Both the position numbers and the translations under genes were made by a program. Of a DNA stretch of 64,000 nt, positions 46,366 to 56,117 are shown one piece after another; positions within the stretch are counted from its first letter, which is position 1; each line of letters begins with the position of its first letter. The DNA is from Aliikangiella sp. G2MR2-5 (GTDB taxonomy: Bacteria > Pseudomonadota > Gammaproteobacteria > Enterobacterales > Kangiellaceae). The notes under the pieces were generated by a model that searched no databases, was not told where the DNA came from, and saw only the letters and a list, made by a program, of their open reading frames with translations. The stretch spans positions 124,001 through 188,000 of the forward strand of contig NZ_JADPQF010000005.1 of assembly GCF_015687155.1 (NCBI RefSeq), given 5' to 3'.

Positions 46366-46728
46366 TTATGCAGGAACTAGAAAAGGCGAGAGTACGAAAT
46401 AAAGTAGTGCTAGAACAAATAATATTACAAGCAGGTTCAGGAGCGGAGATTGGATAAAAGCCTGTAAGTAATTTTGTGAAGTACCATTTTGGCGAGCTAC
46501 TTCCTGATCTTTTTTCGCTCGCAGATATCTTTCGTGTTGAAAGTTGTTCAGAAGTTCATTAGCCAGTTCAATCGCATCATCCTGTTTTATCCAGATTGCA
46601 GCAAACGACAATCCTAATAATCCAGAAGATGTTTCATAGTATTCTATATTATTGTCTTCAAGAAGTTGACGTACGCCTTCCGCCTCGTCTTCAGGGACTC
46701 CTGCAAGTTTGAACAATAGCTTTGCCAT
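46366..46728 (-). CDS. DUF6164-like small membrane protein
   Basis: The 120-residue protein begins with MAKLLFKLAGVPEDEAEGVR and has a ferredoxin-like N-terminal part (about 1-70, with FAAIWIKQDDA) and a single C-terminal membrane helix (about 95-117). This is the layout of the DUF6164/DUF2007-like families, whose N-terminal domain resembles signal-transducing PII-like folds. Function is unknown. No clear ribosome-binding site is visible. Confidence 0.7.
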   Translation of the reverse strand: MAKLLFKLAGVPEDEAEGVRQLLEDNNIEYYETSSGLLGLSFAAIWIKQDDAIELANELLNNFQHERYLRAKKDQEVARQNGTSQNYLQAFIQSPLLNLLVILFVLALLYFVLSPFLVPA

Positions 46729-46915
46729 GAATATGTTATCCGATTCTTTTAGTTGTATTAAATGCTATTAGGAATACATAGTAATGAGGAATATATTCAC
46801 TAAGTGGTGAAGGGGAGATTGTATCAATGCCAATTGATTACTTAAAGTAGATAATAATTTTTGACTTGGAACCCAGAAAAATCTAATATTTTTCAAACGC
46901 TTGCAAAATATTGGC

Positions 46916-46921
46916 TATAAT
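46916..46921 (+). promoter_or_regulatory. -10 element upstream of the AAAGG repeat
   Basis: A perfect TATAAT lies nine bases before the pentanucleotide repeat. TTTCAA at 46891 is the best -35-like match, with a long 19-base spacer. Transcription would start near 46928, placing the whole repeat in the 5' leader of the histidine kinase mRNA. Confidence 0.5.
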
Positions 46922-46929
46922 TTGAACTG

Positions 46930-46982
46930 AAAGGAAAGGAAAGGAAAGGAAAGGAAAGGAAAGGAAAGGAAAGGAAAGGAAA
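46930..46982 (+). repeat. Ten tandem AAAGG repeats in the leader of the histidine kinase gene
   Basis: Ten perfect copies of AAAGG occupy 46930-46979 and are followed by AAA. They lie 85 bases before the start codon at 47068. The rest of the 339-base intergenic region (46729-47067) holds the -10 element just upstream and nothing else I can name. Each unit carries a Shine-Dalgarno-like AAGGA, and GG runs every five bases could form two-tier G-quadruplexes in RNA. Perfect repeats of this kind change length by slippage. Confidence 0.95.
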
Positions 46983-47067
46983 CTCGCTCCGGTTCTAAAT
47001 GTTGCCAGCAAATTTTGGTGATAAGTTTAATTTCTGGTTTAACGGCCCCTGATGATGTGATGAGTTA

Positions 47068-49128
47068 ATGCCGGTTCAACTAAATATAGAGTCAGTCTTT
47101 CAGTGTACCCTGTTCGCTTTAACGCGAGCGATGTTGGTGCTTATATTTTGGTTAGTATCCAGCACAGCACAAGCGTTTGAAACCAGTTTTAAAACCAGTG
47201 AAGCGATGTTGCAAGGTTTAGGTGCTTCGGCTAATGTGACGCTGACCAATTCCGGGCAGCGAATAAATCCCTACTACAATCTTTATTATTTTCTGGACGA
47301 TACGAACCAACTCTCACTAAAAGAAGTTATAAACAAACCCTTCTTGCGAGCAGAGAAAGGTAAAGATACTAACCTGGCATTTGGTTATACGACAGACACT
47401 ATCTGGATTCGGATTGAACTGTACAACCGTTCTGAGGTAGAGGACTGGTTATTTGAAGTTGGTTATCCTGTATTAGACTTAGTCGAGTTTAATTTGATAC
47501 AAAATGGCGTTTTAGTTGAAAAACATAACGTTGGTGACTTAATTCCTTACTCACATCGACCTATTGAGCATAGAAACTTTGTGTTTCCTCTGGTTTTGTC
47601 CAGGGATCAATCTGTGACTGTTTATTTAAAAGTTCAAAGTTCAAGCTCGGTACGTATTCCGATTAACCTTTGGCAATTAAAGCATTTTATGGAATCTGAT
47701 CAGCAGAGAATTCTGAGCCAGGGGATTTACTTCGGAATTCTACTAATCATGATGCTATATAATCTTTTTATATACTTTTCAATCAAAGAAAAGGCGTATT
47801 TGCATTACGTTTTCTATGTTGCAAGTTACATTGTAGTACAGGCATCAGTTAATGGGTTTATAGGGCAGGTATTAGGTGAAGAGCCATCTTCTCTACTCAA
47901 CAAGTCGACGACAATGGCCTTGTCTTTAGTAGTGCTTTTCGGTTGTAGTTTCTCTTTAAGCTTTCTCAATCTTAAGCATAATCATTTTTGGGGATACCGG
48001 ATAATCACTTCGATCGCCTTGCTTGGAGGATTAAACTTTGTTGCCAGTTTTTTTGTGATTTATAGCGTGAGTATTAAGTTTTCACTGTTATTTGCAATTA
48101 TTGGAACAATATGTATAACCGCATTTGGACTTCTGCTTTGGATAAAATATCGTCTTAGAGAGGCTCGTTTTTTTACTATTGCGTGGATAGGGTTCCTGGT
48201 AGGCTCACTAATAATGATGTTAGCCAGACTACATTTAATTCCTGACAATGTTCTGACGGAAAATGCTGCTCAAATGGGGTCGGTATTTGAAGTGACTTTG
48301 CTCTCTTTTGCTTTGGCAGACAAGTTTAGTCAGATAAAAGGAGAAAAAATAAAAGTAGAGTCTCAAGCCAAACAATCTCTCTCTCAGGTGAATGCTCTTC
48401 TCACCGAAACTCTTGAAAGACTACAGAAAAGTAATCAGATTAAAAATGACTTCCTGGCAACCGTTAGTCATGAATTACGAACTCCGATGAATGGTATTGT
48501 TGCTTCAAATCAGTTATTAAGGGAGCTTAACCTTAAAGGTGAGGCTGAGGAATATCTGGAAATAGCTTATTCAAGTTCAGATAAAATGCTTGCCTTGATT
48601 GATTCCATGTTGCAATTTGTTGAACTACAGGCAAACCAGTCGAAAGTTAGAAAGCGTGATATCGATATTAATGTTTTATTTAAATCTCTGGAACAAAAAG
48701 CCCAATCAAAAATAACGGATTCTGCATTGTTATTTCATAGTCACATTCCACAGGACCTTAATGTGGAGTTTTATAGTGACTTTGATAAGGTTCATACCAT
48801 TCTGTTGGAGTTTATAGATAATGCGATTAAATTCAGCTTTAGCGGTGAAATTCACCTGGGAGCCAGAATAAGTGATGATGGACGAAAAATTTTATTTTTC
48901 GTTTCAGATAATGGAATTGGAATCGAAAGAAAAAATCAACAAAAGATCTTTGATGCTTTTTATATTGTAGATTCAAGTTCAAGACGACGAACTGGCGGGA
49001 TTGGCATGGGGCTAACTAACGCGAAACTGCTATCTGAGATTTTAGGCGGAGAAATTCGCGTTAGTTCAATTTTTGGTGAAGGCAGTGAGTTTGTTTTTGA
49101 AGTTCCTCTTTTCGACAGGGCAATTTGA
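47068..49128 (+). CDS. 7TMR-DISM sensor histidine kinase
   Basis: This 686-residue protein has a signal peptide (cut near AQAFE), an extracytoplasmic 7TMR-DISMED2 domain (about 60-210), seven membrane helices (about 220-410), a coiled linker, HisKA with the phosphorylated His in TVSHELRTPMNG, and HATPase_c (EFIDNAIKFS, DNGIGIE, GGIGMGLTNAKLL). There is no receiver domain and no response regulator gene nearby, so its partner is elsewhere. DISM receptors often bind carbohydrates or other small molecules. No strong ribosome-binding site precedes the ATG. The leader contains the AAAGG repeat. Confidence 0.92.
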   Translation: MPVQLNIESVFQCTLFALTRAMLVLIFWLVSSTAQAFETSFKTSEAMLQGLGASANVTLTNSGQRINPYYNLYYFLDDTNQLSLKEVINKPFLRAEKGKDTNLAFGYTTDTIWIRIELYNRSEVEDWLFEVGYPVLDLVEFNLIQNGVLVEKHNVGDLIPYSHRPIEHRNFVFPLVLSRDQSVTVYLKVQSSSSVRIPINLWQLKHFMESDQQRILSQGIYFGILLIMMLYNLFIYFSIKEKAYLHYVFYVASYIVVQASVNGFIGQVLGEEPSSLLNKSTTMALSLVVLFGCSFSLSFLNLKHNHFWGYRIITSIALLGGLNFVASFFVIYSVSIKFSLLFAIIGTICITAFGLLLWIKYRLREARFFTIAWIGFLVGSLIMMLARLHLIPDNVLTENAAQMGSVFEVTLLSFALADKFSQIKGEKIKVESQAKQSLSQVNALLTETLERLQKSNQIKNDFLATVSHELRTPMNGIVASNQLLRELNLKGEAEEYLEIAYSSSDKMLALIDSMLQFVELQANQSKVRKRDIDINVLFKSLEQKAQSKITDSALLFHSHIPQDLNVEFYSDFDKVHTILLEFIDNAIKFSFSGEIHLGARISDDGRKILFFVSDNGIGIERKNQQKIFDAFYIVDSSSRRRTGGIGMGLTNAKLLSEILGGEIRVSSIFGEGSEFVFEVPLFDRAI

Positions 49129-49131
49129 TTA

Positions 49132-51018
49132 TCAATGTTTAAATTGGCTGACCAGTTGTTTTAGTTCTTCCGCGAGTTCCGCCTGCTTACTGGCAGCTAG
49201 AGAAGACTGCTTTGAGTTCTCAGTGTTCATGACAGCGCGGTCGCTAATATGAACAATTTTGGCATTGATATCGTCAGCAACTGAATTCTGCTCTTCTGCC
49301 GCGCTGGCTATTTGTGTGCTCATATTGTTGATTTGTTCAACTTTCTGAGTGACGACGTCCAATGCCGAGCCTGCAGTTTTCGCTTGCACCACCGTCTCAT
49401 CCATTTGTGTTTTGCTTTGATCCATTACACTGACTGCTAATTTAGAGTTTGATTGAAGCCGCTCAATAATGTGGTTTATTTCTTCTGTGGACTCCTGTGT
49501 TCTCCCAGCCAGGGTTCTGACTTCATCTGCGACTACTGCAAATCCTCGACCCTGCTCTCCTGCTCTAGCGGCTTCAATGGCTGCATTTAGTGCTAAAAGG
49601 TTGGTTTGTTCCGCTACTCCTCGAATGACTTCCAGAACTTTGCTGACATCATCTGTATCTCTGTCAAGTTCATCCAAAACGCTCTTAGCCTTTTGCATTT
49701 TCTCAACCATTGCATCTACCGACTTTACTGCATCGTTGACTTTTTGCTTGCCCACACTGGTTTCTTGATAGGCATCGTCGGCGCTTTCGGAGGTTTCCAG
49801 AATATTCTGTGATACGTTTTGTACAGAAACTGTCATCTGGTTCATTGCTGTCGCTACCTGTTCGATTAGGTTTTGTTGTTCAGATATATTTTCTGCTGAA
49901 GTTTTATTGATATGTGAAAGCTCATTTGATGCGGAAGATACTTGTTCCGATGCTTGGTCTATTTTTTCCAGAACTTGACAGAAACTTGTCATCATTTCGT
50001 CAAATACCATTGCCAGTTGCGAAATTTCATGGCTGCCTTGCATATTACAGCGTATGCTTAGGTCTTTCGCTTTATTAACCTTCTTCATTGTTGATGTCAG
50101 TTTTTGAATGGGATCATTCACACTTCGGAAAATCACGTATATCAATAACATCATAACTGCGATTACTATAAATGTAAGGGCAATGTATAGTTGATTTGCC
50201 CAACTGATATACTCCTCTATGTAAGCTTTCAATTGTTTGGAAGTATTATCAAGTAGCGTCTCACTTTGATGAATGTTTTCCCGAAGGCGGCCCAGCTGGC
50301 CAGACTTGGAATCCAGACCAATTTCTTTTTGTTTGGCTGCAAAAGTTCTGAATTCTTGAGCGTATTTATCCATAGAGTTTCGAATAGCAGTTAATGAAGA
50401 GCCTCCTATGCCTGACGCATTAAGTTCAACATTAAATTGGTTTAAGTCACTTTCAAATTTTTCCAGATATTTTTCATCAAATCTGAGCATAAAATCCTTT
50501 TCTCTGCGTCTCAACATGAGTACGTCTGCAAGTAGTTTGCTGTTATTTTGAGATTTTATGTTTTCTTCTGCCTGGTGTACTGCATCTCTTAGTGAACCGT
50601 AGAGGCCGCTTGTTGGAGTCAGGCCCAGCTCTACTTTTAGCGACTCCAGTTGTTTAAAGCCATTGAGATACTCTCGAAATATTGGAATCATGTTTTCAAT
50701 ACTTTTAAGGCCTTCAAATTCTATCGCTTCTCCCTTTTCCTTTAACTCGAGAGTTAGCTGAAGCATTTGTTGATGATTTTGCTCAAAGGCTTTTACGTAT
50801 TTCAAATCATTCCTGGCAAGAAAATCCTTCTCATTTCTTCTTAGCTGAAGCATGCGATTGTTGATTTCCAGATTAGTTGATAAAGCTTGTTGTACTTGTT
50901 CAAGTTGAGCGTTAAAAGTGATTTTCAAAATTAGCATCACAATTACCGCTAGCAACGAAACTGCGCACATAGCGATTAGCTTCTGCTTTATCGATACCTT
51001 ATCCATAATCCCTGACAT
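49132..51018 (-). CDS. Methyl-accepting chemotaxis protein with HBM-type sensor domain
   Basis: The 628-residue receptor has a first membrane helix (about 12-30), a long helical sensor (about 35-275), a second helix (about 278-298), HAMP and a signalling domain with the highly conserved [16 protein letters not shown] hairpin tip. The sensor contains two related motifs, [16 protein letters not shown] and [16 protein letters not shown], the hallmark of helical bimodular (HBM) domains, known in McpS to bind Krebs-cycle acids. No CheR-docking pentapeptide is present at the C-terminus. It ends three bases from the end of the convergent kinase gene. Confidence 0.93.
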   Translation of the reverse strand: MSGIMDKVSIKQKLIAMCAVSLLAVIVMLILKITFNAQLEQVQQALSTNLEINNRMLQLRRNEKDFLARNDLKYVKAFEQNHQQMLQLTLELKEKGEAIEFEGLKSIENMIPIFREYLNGFKQLESLKVELGLTPTSGLYGSLRDAVHQAEENIKSQNNSKLLADVLMLRRREKDFMLRFDEKYLEKFESDLNQFNVELNASGIGGSSLTAIRNSMDKYAQEFRTFAAKQKEIGLDSKSGQLGRLRENIHQSETLLDNTSKQLKAYIEEYISWANQLYIALTFIVIAVMMLLIYVIFRSVNDPIQKLTSTMKKVNKAKDLSIRCNMQGSHEISQLAMVFDEMMTSFCQVLEKIDQASEQVSSASNELSHINKTSAENISEQQNLIEQVATAMNQMTVSVQNVSQNILETSESADDAYQETSVGKQKVNDAVKSVDAMVEKMQKAKSVLDELDRDTDDVSKVLEVIRGVAEQTNLLALNAAIEAARAGEQGRGFAVVADEVRTLAGRTQESTEEINHIIERLQSNSKLAVSVMDQSKTQMDETVVQAKTAGSALDVVTQKVEQINNMSTQIASAAEEQNSVADDINAKIVHISDRAVMNTENSKQSSLAASKQAELAEELKQLVSQFKH

Positions 51019-51148
51019 AGCATTACCCTGGTAAGAATATTAAGAGTTACTTAAGAATAGGTGAAAATCCAAATTATTGCGTAAATTTCATACCCAGGAG
51101 CTGGCCAATCAATGGGTATTTAAGTTTCCAGGAGTGTATGAAGAAGAC

Positions 51149-51182
51149 AAAAAAATAGGCAGGTTTTATGGTTCCTGCCTAT
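51149..51182 (-). terminator. Rho-independent terminator downstream of srkA
   Basis: ATAGGCAGG (51155-51163) and CCTGCCTAT (51174-51182) form a perfect nine-base-pair stem with a ten-base loop. On the minus strand it is followed by a run of T residues (51155-51149). It lies about 115 bases past the srkA stop. Confidence 0.8.
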
Positions 51183-51213
51183 GGAGAAGCTGGCCCTTCA
51201 GAGAGGGGTGAGG

Positions 51214-51247
51214 ACCAGTTAGGAAGCGTGGGGTCGCTTCAACTGGT
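51214..51247 (-). ncRNA. Structured RNA segment, srkA 3' UTR or small RNA candidate
   Basis: A two-part hairpin is encoded here: ACCAGTT pairs with AACTGGT (outer, seven pairs) and GAAGCG with CGCTTC (inner, six pairs) around a six-base loop, with a two-base bulge on one side. It lies between srkA and its terminator, which would give a roughly 100-base structured 3' end with its own terminator. I do not recognise the family. Confidence 0.35.
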
Positions 51248-51296
51248 TACCAGTGTATGAGATATTGGCTGAATTCAAACTGAATGGAAATTTTGC

Positions 51297-52298
51297 TCAG
51301 TATTGATGAGATGCTGAAGGCATATGAAGTAGCACTGCCAGTTGCTCTTTCAGTGAAAGTACCTGCTCTTCCCAATAGCGATTGGTATTAAACCAGGGAA
51401 AGTTATGCTGAAAGCTCGGATCCTGCCAGCGACGTGCAAGCCAGGCACTATAGTGGAGCATTCGCATTGCTCGTAAAGGTTCAACTATTTTGAACTGTCG
51501 ATCATCAAATTCACGAAAATCTTCATAGCCTTCTATTAGCGCGTCCCACTGCCCGCGACTGGAGTTATCGTTGACCAACATCCAGAAATCTTGAATCGAT
51601 GGACCGGAGCGACAGTCATCAAAATCCACAAAGTGAGGGCCATCGTCAGTCCACATGATATTGGAAGGGTGACAGTCGCCATGTAGCCTGATAGTTTCTA
51701 GTTGCCCATAGCAGGAAAAAACCTGGTCACATTTTTCCAGAATATGAGACACTACACTCTGATAGGCTTCTTTGATATGAGTTGGCACAAAGTCGTGTGT
51801 CTGGAGATATTCGACGCTTTCAAATCCAAAATCTTGCAGAGTTAGAAGCGGACGGTGATTAAATGACTGAGCTTCTCCTAACAAGTGAATTCTTCCCAGA
51901 AAGCGGCCTATCCAGGTCAGGGTATCCTTGTCGTCCATGTTAGGATTTCGCCCACCTTTACTTTCAAATACAGCAAAGCGAAACCCACTATGTTTGAACA
52001 GGCTTTGACCTTGATACTCTAGTGGGGCAACTACCGGAACTTCGTTATCAGCCAACTGTTTGCTGAATTCATGCTCTTCTTTAATCTGTTCGTCGCTCCA
52101 GCGATTTGGGCGATAGAATTTAACGACGAACCTTTTCTGGTTATAATCCTTAAACTGATAAACTCTGTTTTCATAGCTGTTTAATGGAAGCAATGCGGCT
52201 TCCGGTTCAAGTCCCATAGACTCGATAGCATCGAGTACCTGATCGGGAGTGAGCCGGTAGAAATCCTGATTAATGTCTGTTAAATCTTGTTGACTCAT
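51297..52298 (-). CDS. srkA: Stress response kinase A (SrkA/RdoA/YihE)
   Basis: This is a eukaryotic-like Ser/Thr kinase of the aminoglycoside-phosphotransferase fold; in E. coli it counters stress-induced cell death and is linked to the Cpx system. The 333 residues match the family. The N-terminal NSYENRVYQF, the catalytic-loop LHGDCHPSNIMW and the metal-binding VDFDDC are intact. In E. coli the gene precedes dsbA; no dsbA is nearby here. A structured 3' region and a terminator follow. Confidence 0.92.
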   Translation of the reverse strand: MSQQDLTDINQDFYRLTPDQVLDAIESMGLEPEAALLPLNSYENRVYQFKDYNQKRFVVKFYRPNRWSDEQIKEEHEFSKQLADNEVPVVAPLEYQGQSLFKHSGFRFAVFESKGGRNPNMDDKDTLTWIGRFLGRIHLLGEAQSFNHRPLLTLQDFGFESVEYLQTHDFVPTHIKEAYQSVVSHILEKCDQVFSCYGQLETIRLHGDCHPSNIMWTDDGPHFVDFDDCRSGPSIQDFWMLVNDNSSRGQWDALIEGYEDFREFDDRQFKIVEPLRAMRMLHYSAWLARRWQDPSFQHNFPWFNTNRYWEEQVLSLKEQLAVLLHMPSASHQY

Positions 52299-52407
52299 TT
52301 GCTTCTACTATCCATGAATAACCGTTTCATATTTCGAATAACTTTTAGGACGTCAGGCTTCTTAACGCGGAAATCGGTACCAGTCTAACCTAAGACTTTA
52401 AGCTCAA

Positions 52408-53751
52408 CTATCCTAGTTTGATACTTGCCCAGTCTTTCTTGCGCCAAATCGAAGCAAACCAGAATACTTGAAATAGTCGGTACAATCCCTGTGTCAACCA
52501 GATGGCGGTTAAACCCATTCCAAGGTACGGGCCAATTATCCAGGCTAGCGGTAAGAATATCAGCCATTGGCAGACAATGCCGACAATCATTGTTATTTTG
52601 GTCGCACCAGCTCCTTGTAGGGAAGACATTAATACAAGATTTACAGCATCGATCACAATCGCAATACCGACAAGCTGTAGCGGCAACTTGCCGATTTCAA
52701 TAACATGTGGCTCGTGTAAGAAGATTGAGAGTAATGTTTCTGGAAACAACAACATCGGAATACTGATAAGAGAGACTGAAAGCATCGCTATTTTTGAGGT
52801 ATCCCACGCCCAGTGATAAGCATCTTCAACATCTTCCCGTCCCAGCGCCTGGCCAACTAAAGTTGCTGAGCTCATTCCAAAAGCGATCGACGGCAAAATA
52901 GCGACCAGTGTTAAGGTCGTCAATACATTAGCGGCTGCCAGTTCGGCGGTGCCTATTTGTCCGACGATCCAGAAAAGAGTAGTGAAGCCCAGAGCAAAAA
53001 ATAATTGTTGCAGGGAAGAGGGAACAGATATTCTAATTACCTGGACAAGCGTTTCTTTGTGAGGCAAGTGAAGTCCAAAGCCATACTTACTGGTGTAGCG
53101 TACAGTTAAAAAGAAATATAAAAGAGTACCTCCAAACATTGAGAGTGAAGTACCTAATCCCGCGCCCTGAGTGCCTAATTCAGGGAAACCCCAGTTGCCA
53201 AAAATTAACAAATAATTGAGCAAGATATTAAGGCTATGCATGATAATAAGTGTCTTAAAATAGAACTGAGTCATCTTGATAGCGCTTAAGTAACCGCGAA
53301 AACTGAAGTTCATGCCCACGGCCATAATACCTATCAGTCGCGCATCGAGATAGGCAGTGCCGTGTTCTACCACCAATGGATCGTCATTCACCAGCGTGAG
53401 GATATCGCGGCTATAATGAGTGAGAATAACGGTTAACGGAATTGCGGCGACAAATATTGTCAGTAACGCGCCATTTAACGGGTTAGCCGCGTCGCTTGTT
53501 CGTCCTTCGCCAACCCGCCTGGCTACCATTGCCTGAACACCGGCAGCCATCCCCATAAACATTGCTGCGGCGACAAAATTAATAAAGCTGGCAAGTCCCA
53601 CAGCCGCAAGTGGTGTTGAACCTAGTTGGCCCACCATTGCTGCATCAACCAGGTTCAGTATATTTTGGGATACCATGCCACCGATTATTGGTAGCGCTAT
53701 TTGAAATATTTGTGATGAACGGTCACGTGATACCAAAAGCCAACTCCGCAA
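52408..53751 (-). CDS. MATE family efflux transporter
   Basis: This 447-residue membrane protein has about twelve helices in two related halves. LPIIGGMVSQNILNLVDAAM near the N-terminus and the matching ISVPSSLQQLFFALGFTTLFW in the second half fit the multidrug and toxic compound extrusion family, which exports cationic drugs in exchange for Na+ or H+. It starts with TTG (53751) behind GTAGGT. No regulator is adjacent, and its substrate cannot be predicted. Confidence 0.9.
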   Translation of the reverse strand: MRSWLLVSRDRSSQIFQIALPIIGGMVSQNILNLVDAAMVGQLGSTPLAAVGLASFINFVAAAMFMGMAAGVQAMVARRVGEGRTSDAANPLNGALLTIFVAAIPLTVILTHYSRDILTLVNDDPLVVEHGTAYLDARLIGIMAVGMNFSFRGYLSAIKMTQFYFKTLIIMHSLNILLNYLLIFGNWGFPELGTQGAGLGTSLSMFGGTLLYFFLTVRYTSKYGFGLHLPHKETLVQVIRISVPSSLQQLFFALGFTTLFWIVGQIGTAELAAANVLTTLTLVAILPSIAFGMSSATLVGQALGREDVEDAYHWAWDTSKIAMLSVSLISIPMLLFPETLLSIFLHEPHVIEIGKLPLQLVGIAIVIDAVNLVLMSSLQGAGATKITMIVGIVCQWLIFLPLAWIIGPYLGMGLTAIWLTQGLYRLFQVFWFASIWRKKDWASIKLG

Positions 53752-54020
53752 ATACCTACAAATGAACCTGAAACAAGAGCTGCCGGTTTATGCTTTCCAC
53801 TCAAAGGCAATCTATTCAGTAGGTAACATCGATTAAAATTTTCGAAAGGTCTTCTTGGCGTAGTCAACGGTGGTACGGAAAGAAGCAACGAACAGTGAAC
53901 GGATTATACCATCCAATCCGCCTATCGAGGTAAGGCTTTAGGTTGAAGGATGTTACAAGAAATTATATCACCTGCTTGCTAAAGTGAATTGATACATACT
54001 ATAAAAATTGGAGATGGACC

Positions 54021-54770
54021 CTATTCTTCGAAGGCACGCGCTAAGGACCATAACTCCACTCCTTTGACTCCGGCAGCTTTCAGTGTTCTTGCCAGTTCAT
54101 TGGCTGTACTTCCGGTAGTGACCACATCATCAATAATGGCACAGTGCATAGGTAGCTCACCTTGAAGTACAAATGCGTTTTTTAGGTTAGATACTCTGGT
54201 TTTTGCGTCCAGTTCTGACTGCTGTCTTGTATCTTTGACCCTATGCGCCACCCCTGAATAGACTTTTATATTTAATGAACTGCCTAAATGTTTTGCTATC
54301 TCCAACGCCTGATTAAACCCCCTGTGTTTAAGTTTGCTGGGATATAGGGGAACCGGAATCAGGGCGTCGGGCATTAACTCTTCATGCTTTGCACTCTGTT
54401 TTATTTTGGAGACCAGTTTGCTGGCAAGCAGGTTGATAAACTGAAGTTTGCCTTGATATTTAAAGTCAGCAATAAAATGGTTAACTGGTGGCTCATAGTG
54501 AAAAGCGGCAATGCATCGATCATAATATGGTGAATCTTTAAGACAATGACCGCATATAGCCGAATCAGTTGCAATAGGAAGAGCACAGACCCTACAGCTT
54601 GTACCAAGATAAGGCAGCCGCTGGCAACAGTCCTCACATATTAGAGTCATGCTCTTCTTTTTGTTAGTCCACTGAAAAGGTATAGGTGAAAGACATAGAA
54701 GACAATCACTCTCAAAAAAAGAAGAGGAGCGGTTGAATTTTGTTCTGATGTTAACTTTTTTGCTTTCCAT
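54021..54770 (-). CDS. comF: ComF family phosphoribosyltransferase-like protein
   Basis: The 249-residue protein has an N-terminal zinc-ribbon with paired Cys (CLLC, CEDCC, CRVC, CGHC) and a C-terminal phosphoribosyltransferase fold with the PRPP loop IIDDVVTTGSTANEL. The LIPVPLYPSKLKHRGFNQALEIA segment is typical of ComF (GntX/YhgH in E. coli), needed for DNA uptake in competent bacteria. ATG at 54770 is preferred to TTG at 54794; neither has a good ribosome-binding site. It is divergent from bioB, a common arrangement in gammaproteobacteria. Confidence 0.9.
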   Translation of the reverse strand: MESKKVNIRTKFNRSSSFFESDCLLCLSPIPFQWTNKKKSMTLICEDCCQRLPYLGTSCRVCALPIATDSAICGHCLKDSPYYDRCIAAFHYEPPVNHFIADFKYQGKLQFINLLASKLVSKIKQSAKHEELMPDALIPVPLYPSKLKHRGFNQALEIAKHLGSSLNIKVYSGVAHRVKDTRQQSELDAKTRVSNLKNAFVLQGELPMHCAIIDDVVTTGSTANELARTLKAAGVKGVELWSLARAFEE

Positions 54771-54955
54771 AGCTTGACTGATAACAATGTTCAATTAAAA
54801 TGCAGCTTTTTGCCAAATCCCTTTTGAAAAAATAAATATCTTTAATTTTCAATCGCTTAGTTTTTTCGCTTTGAAATTCTTACAGTTTTAAGGCTACTCA
54901 GTTTTCAGGGATTGGCTTATGATTTTTCTGATTTATACAAGCCCCAGGAAGCATT

Positions 54956-56065
54956 ATGCCGCAGAGTACTTCTTTATCCAACATGACTGCCGATTCACCT
55001 GTTCGCCACGACTGGCTGCTTACCGAAGTGAAAGCGCTGTATGAAATGCCATTTAACGACCTGATTTTTCGCGCACAATCGGTACATCGTCAGAATTTTG
55101 AGCCCAATCAGGTACAGACTTCAACTTTGATGAGTATCAAAACTGGGGCTTGTCCGGAAGACTGCAAATACTGCCCGCAAAGCGGGCACTACAATACTGG
55201 TCTGAGTAAAGAGCAGTTGGTGGCGGTTGATGAGGTAGTCAGATCGGCGAAAAACGCCAAGCGTAGCGGGGCAACTCGTTTTTGCATGGGGGCTGCCTGG
55301 AGAAGTCCTCGCAGTAAAGACTTTCCGGTTGTTCTGGAGATGATCAAGGCTGTTAAAGCCTTGGATATGGAGACCTGTGTAACTTTAGGGATGCTTAATG
55401 ATGAGCAGGCTAGTCAGTTAAAAGATGCCGGTCTGGATTACTACAACCACAATCTCGATACTTCTGCTGAATATTATAGTGAAATCATTACCACCCGTAC
55501 CTACCAGGATCGTCTGGATACATTACAAAGTGTACGTGATGCCGGCATTAATGTATGCGCGGGCGGTATTTTAGGAATGGGCGAAACGTTAACGGACCGA
55601 CTTAATCTGATTAGAGAGTTGGCCAACTTGCCGGAGCACCCTCAGAGCGTACCTATCAACCAGTTAATCGCAGTCAAAGGAACACCGTTGGAAGACGCCA
55701 GTGAACTGGATCCTTTCGAGTTTATTCGAATGATTGCGGTTGCCCGTATTGTGATGCCGAAGTCTTACGTTCGCCTGTCTGCGGGAAGAGAAAACATGTC
55801 AGATGAAATGCAGGCTATGTGTTTCTTCGCGGGCGCCAATTCGATTTTTTATGGAGAAAAATTGTTGACTACGGATAACCCGGATCAAAATCACGATCTG
55901 GAGTTGTTTGAGCGTCTTGGAATAGAGCCGGAAGGTGGTATGCCCGAAAATCGCCCTTGTCCGCGTACTTTGATGGAAGAGCAGGAGAAAATAGCGCAAG
56001 CAGCAAAAGTTGCTGGTGAGCCAATTGAGGAACACAAGCCGAAGTTTTATAACGCGGCTTCTTAG
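54956..56065 (+). CDS. bioB: Biotin synthase
   Basis: This radical SAM enzyme inserts sulfur into dethiobiotin, the last step of biotin synthesis. The cluster motif [11 protein letters not shown] is intact, as are YYNHNLDTS and the second-cluster region ([10 protein letters not shown]). Its 369 residues fit the family. AGGA precedes the ATG. It is the first gene of bioBFHCD. A TATGAT at 54918-54923 is a possible -10. I see no BirA-type operator (TTGTAAACC inverted repeat) upstream. Confidence 0.97.
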   Translation: MPQSTSLSNMTADSPVRHDWLLTEVKALYEMPFNDLIFRAQSVHRQNFEPNQVQTSTLMSIKTGACPEDCKYCPQSGHYNTGLSKEQLVAVDEVVRSAKNAKRSGATRFCMGAAWRSPRSKDFPVVLEMIKAVKALDMETCVTLGMLNDEQASQLKDAGLDYYNHNLDTSAEYYSEIITTRTYQDRLDTLQSVRDAGINVCAGGILGMGETLTDRLNLIRELANLPEHPQSVPINQLIAVKGTPLEDASELDPFEFIRMIAVARIVMPKSYVRLSAGRENMSDEMQAMCFFAGANSIFYGEKLLTTDNPDQNHDLELFERLGIEPEGGMPENRPCPRTLMEEQEKIAQAAKVAGEPIEEHKPKFYNAAS

Positions 56066-56117
56066 CGATTACAAAGAGTTTCGATTGACTTTGTTGTCAG
56101 AAACTAAACGATTGATC

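Noticed and set aside
46930-46982. CRISPR-like repeat
   Set aside because: The units are five bases, contiguous and without spacers; it is a simple sequence repeat.
51214-51247. Integron attC-like site
   Set aside because: The inverted arms do not carry the attC core sites and no integrase gene or cassette structure is present.
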